This document shows positions 14,432 to 16,504 of a DNA stretch of 16,504 nt, piece by piece. A program made the position numbers and the translations under genes. This DNA comes from an uncultured Ruminococcus sp. (GTDB lineage: Bacteria; Bacillota; Clostridia; Oscillospirales; Ruminococcaceae). The stretch is from assembly GCA_945867875.1 (NCBI GenBank), contig CAMBJF010000034.1:1-16504 (forward strand). The letters run 5' to 3'. The first letter of the stretch is position 1, and each line of letters opens with the position of its first letter. A model generated the notes under the pieces. That model was not told the DNA's origin. It worked only from the letters and a program-made list of their open reading frames with translations, and ran no database searches.

Positions 14432-15418
14432 ATGACGGATATGAAGGACTGTCCCCCTTATCTTAAAGAGTATATTTTCTATCTCAGAGTCATTAAAAAC
14501 CGCTCGGAAAAGACTATCGAATCCTATTACATTGATCTGCGGCTTTTCCTGCGGTACATAAAGGAAAATATGATGAACGCAAAGGGCGATGACATTGACA
14601 AAATCGCAGATGTGCCATTCTCAAAGGTCTCTGCCATTACCCTTGCGGACGTTTACGAATATCTTAACTATTCCGCTGAGGAGCGGGGCAACAATGACAA
14701 GACGAGGGCGAGAAAAATTTCCGCTATAAAGGGTTTTTACAAGGCATTGTGCAATAATAAGCTTACAAGCTTTCATCTTGAAATAAATCCCGTGGAGACC
14801 CTTGATGTGCCCAGCCCCAAAAAGGCTCAGCCCAAATATCTTGGACTTGACGAGAGCAGAAAGCTCCTTGAAAACATAAGCCCTGCGGAGGATTACTATG
14901 AGCGTGACTTCTGCATACTTATGCTTTTTCTCAACTGCGGAATGAGACTTTCCGAGCTTGTGGGAATAAACATTCAGGACATTGACCTTGATGACAGAAC
15001 ACTGCGGCTTCTGGGAAAGGGCAACAAGGAACGTATCGTTCACATAAACAACGGCTGCGAGGAGGCGATCAGACAGTATCTTGCGGCGAGACCCGATGCT
15101 CCTACGGACGCACTTTTTCTATCAAAGCGGAAAACTCGGATATCCAACAGGCGTGTTCAGCAGATAGTGACGGAGGCCCTTGACCGCATCGGTATGGGAA
15201 ACAGGGGGCTTTCAACCCATAAGCTCAGGCACACTGCCGCTACGCTTATGTATCAGTACGGAAATGTTGATCCTATGGTGCTGAAGGAAATTCTTGGTCA
15301 CGCAAGCATTTCCACCACGGAAATTTACACTCACCTCACCAATGAAAACGTAAGAACGGCTCTTGAATCGAATCCCCTTTCGGACGAGGGCTTCAAGATG
15401 AAGAAACATAAACAATAA
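14432..15418 (+). CDS. Tyrosine recombinase, XerC/XerD type
   Basis: The 328-residue protein has the two-part structure of Xer recombinases. An N-terminal SAM-like DNA-binding domain (about 8-110; YLKEYIFYLRVIKNRSEKTI, then KTRARKISAIKGFYKAL) precedes the catalytic domain. All catalytic residues are present: Arg172 (GMRLSEL), Lys196 (LGKGNKER), His263-x-x-Arg266 (THKLRHTAA), His290 (LGHASISTTEIYTH) and the nucleophile Tyr299. The length suits a chromosome-dimer or site-specific Xer enzyme rather than a phage integrase with an arm-binding domain. The start at 14432 has GGGAGGTG 6-7 bases upstream and lies after the promoter. It is followed 22 bases later by a hydrolase gene. No dif-like site or other mobile gene is seen nearby, so a housekeeping role is as likely as a mobile one. 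Confidence 0.92.
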   Translation: MTDMKDCPPYLKEYIFYLRVIKNRSEKTIESYYIDLRLFLRYIKENMMNAKGDDIDKIADVPFSKVSAITLADVYEYLNYSAEERGNNDKTRARKISAIKGFYKALCNNKLTSFHLEINPVETLDVPSPKKAQPKYLGLDESRKLLENISPAEDYYERDFCILMLFLNCGMRLSELVGINIQDIDLDDRTLRLLGKGNKERIVHINNGCEEAIRQYLAARPDAPTDALFLSKRKTRISNRRVQQIVTEALDRIGMGNRGLSTHKLRHTAATLMYQYGNVDPMVLKEILGHASISTTEIYTHLTNENVRTALESNPLSDEGFKMKKHKQ

Positions 15419-15440
15419 CGCTGTGAAAGGAATTGATAGT

Positions 15441-16376
15441 ATGGATTTTATCAGATCGGAACACTATTTTACAAGCTCAAACAAGGTTGACAGGATAGCA
15501 TACTATATTTACACCCCCAAGGAGGGCAAGGCAAAGGCTCTTGTTCAGATATGCCATGGTATGTGCGAATATGCCGCAAGGTATGAGCATTTTATCGGGC
15601 ACCTTTGCAGAAACGGCTATGCGGTCATTATACACGACCAGCTGGGTCACGGAAATTCTGCGGCGGAGGACGCTGACTTAGGATATTTCGCCCTTGAGGA
15701 CGGCTGGATATATCTTATCAAGGATATGCGCCACGTTCAGGTGCTCGGCAGGCAGATGTTCGGGAAGATACCTATGTACGTTATCGGTCATTCTATGGGT
15801 TCGCTTGTCACACGCTGTCTGCTGGCAAGGTACAGCTCGGATTTTGACGGAGCTGTTATTCTGGGAACAGTCGGCGCTCACCCTGCCGTTCACGCAGGAA
15901 TTATTATGGCGGACAAGGAAATTATGCTCCACGGCGTGAAGAGCCGTTCAAGGAAGATTAACAGGCTGCTTTTCGGAATGAGCAATGCACGGATTCCCGA
16001 CAGGCGGACGGAGTTTGACTGGCTCACCCGTGATGATAGGGTGGTTGCGGAATACTGCGGCGACAAGAGGTGCAATTTTATATTTACGGCTTCGGCTTTC
16101 CGTGACCTGTTTATGCTGCTGATGTACTGCTCCTCCCGTTCGTGGTACGGCAAGGTTAGAAAAGACCTGCCAATGCTCATTATGAGCGGCACTGATGACC
16201 CTATCGGCTCTTACGGCAAGGGCGTTATGCAGTTTTACAGGAGACTTGATGCTCACGGCTTTGAAGATGTTCGCCTGAAGCTCTGGGACGGCTGCCGCCA
16301 CGAGCTTCTCAATGAGCTTAACCGTCTTGAGGTTTATGATGATATTACAAAGTGGCTTGATGAACAGGCAGGCTGA
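15441..16376 (+). CDS. Alpha/beta hydrolase (serine aminopeptidase S33 / lysophospholipase-like)
   Basis: The 311-residue cytoplasmic hydrolase has the catalytic triad in order: Ser118 in GHSMGS, probably Asp253 in SGTDDPIG, and His287 in CRHELLNE. The oxyanion-hole segment is ICHGMCEYAARYEHF, and the HDQLGHGNSA loop (65-74) is the standard S33/monoacylglycerol-lipase-like motif. A cap region lies between about 145 and 235. There is no signal peptide. Likely substrates are lysophospholipids, monoacylglycerols or other small esters; sequence alone cannot choose. The ATG at 15441 has AAAGGAA 8 bases upstream; the in-frame GTG at 15423 lacks a site. It lies 22 bases after the recombinase gene and is probably co-transcribed with it. 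Confidence 0.9.
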   Translation: MDFIRSEHYFTSSNKVDRIAYYIYTPKEGKAKALVQICHGMCEYAARYEHFIGHLCRNGYAVIIHDQLGHGNSAAEDADLGYFALEDGWIYLIKDMRHVQVLGRQMFGKIPMYVIGHSMGSLVTRCLLARYSSDFDGAVILGTVGAHPAVHAGIIMADKEIMLHGVKSRSRKINRLLFGMSNARIPDRRTEFDWLTRDDRVVAEYCGDKRCNFIFTASAFRDLFMLLMYCSSRSWYGKVRKDLPMLIMSGTDDPIGSYGKGVMQFYRRLDAHGFEDVRLKLWDGCRHELLNELNRLEVYDDITKWLDEQAG

Positions 16377-16504
16377 GCCTGCACCCGGACGTTCTATGAT
16401 TTATATAAACATCGTACGGGCGGCTCGGTAACGGTTCAGAATGTGAAAACGATAAACCTGTTACTGTTTGTCAAGCCTTTTTTAGAAAAAATTGAAAAGA
16501 AAAT
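16377..16504. other. Terminal intergenic region without recognised gene
   Basis: In these 128 bases I see no coding region. GTAAC plus GTT near 16430 can pair imperfectly with AAC plus GTTAC near 16458, and a T-run (16479-16484) follows 15-20 bases later, but this is not a canonical terminator. The end is rich in A and T and may lead to a promoter outside the window. Confidence 0.4.

Noticed and set aside
16368..16382. Perfect 6-base inverted repeat around the hydrolase stop codon (GCAGGC-TGA-GCCTGC)
   Set aside because: No T-run follows and the loop is only three bases, so it is not a convincing terminator.
1..16504. CRISPR arrays, insertion sequences, tRNA or rRNA genes
   Set aside because: No regularly spaced repeats, transposase motifs or structural RNA signatures were found on either strand.

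Overview
The window reads as a piece of a Gram-positive Clostridia chromosome, most likely Oscillospiraceae (Ruminococcus-like). The reasons are moderate GC, tightly packed genes with GGAGG-type ribosome binding sites, consensus SigA promoters, Firmicutes-type polysaccharide genes (EpsG, Stealth, DHHW), and a secreted fibronectin-III protein of a kind common in ruminococci. The genus is an inference; there is no rRNA or marker gene here. The first 13 bases match the end of the Nextera/Tn5 mosaic-end adapter, so the left edge is probably an untrimmed contig end.

Layout. (1) Positions 19-2212 are the tail of an upstream exopolysaccharide operon: an EpsG-like polymerase, a small membrane protein and a secreted protein of unknown function, joined by 4-base ATGA overlaps and closed by a terminator at 2232-2261. 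(2) A perfect consensus promoter (2276-2304) starts a six-gene surface-polysaccharide operon (2344-8745): phosphoglycosyl transferase, GT2 glycosyltransferase, Stealth sugar-phosphate transferase, a second GT2, a Wzy/O-antigen-ligase-type polymerase and a Wzx flippase. Together these form nearly a complete Wzx/Wzy pathway: prime undecaprenyl phosphate, add sugars (probably including a sugar-1-phosphate, giving a phosphodiester linkage), flip, polymerise. Chain-length control and attachment genes are not in the window. (3) A second promoter (8850-8878) drives an MBOAT O-acyltransferase (TTG start), a DHHW protein and a PHP phosphoesterase, ending at a strong terminator between convergent genes. 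The first two probably O-acylate the polysaccharide. (4) A minus-strand secreted protein has one FN3 domain and a diverged tandem duplication. (5) A 400-base intergenic region holds a small RNA gene with its own perfect promoter and terminator. The opposite strand carries its own terminator and a 10-codon ORF ending at the RNA's terminator. This looks like an orphaned or decayed type I toxin-antitoxin locus of the holin-like/TxpA-RatA/Fst style. (6) A XerC/D-type tyrosine recombinase and an alpha/beta hydrolase follow, then 128 bases without a recognisable gene.

The strongest candidate for something under-described is the small RNA locus at 14134-14311. The secreted 208-residue protein in the polysaccharide operon and the Stealth-containing Wzx/Wzy cluster with its downstream acyltransferase unit are also worth attention.
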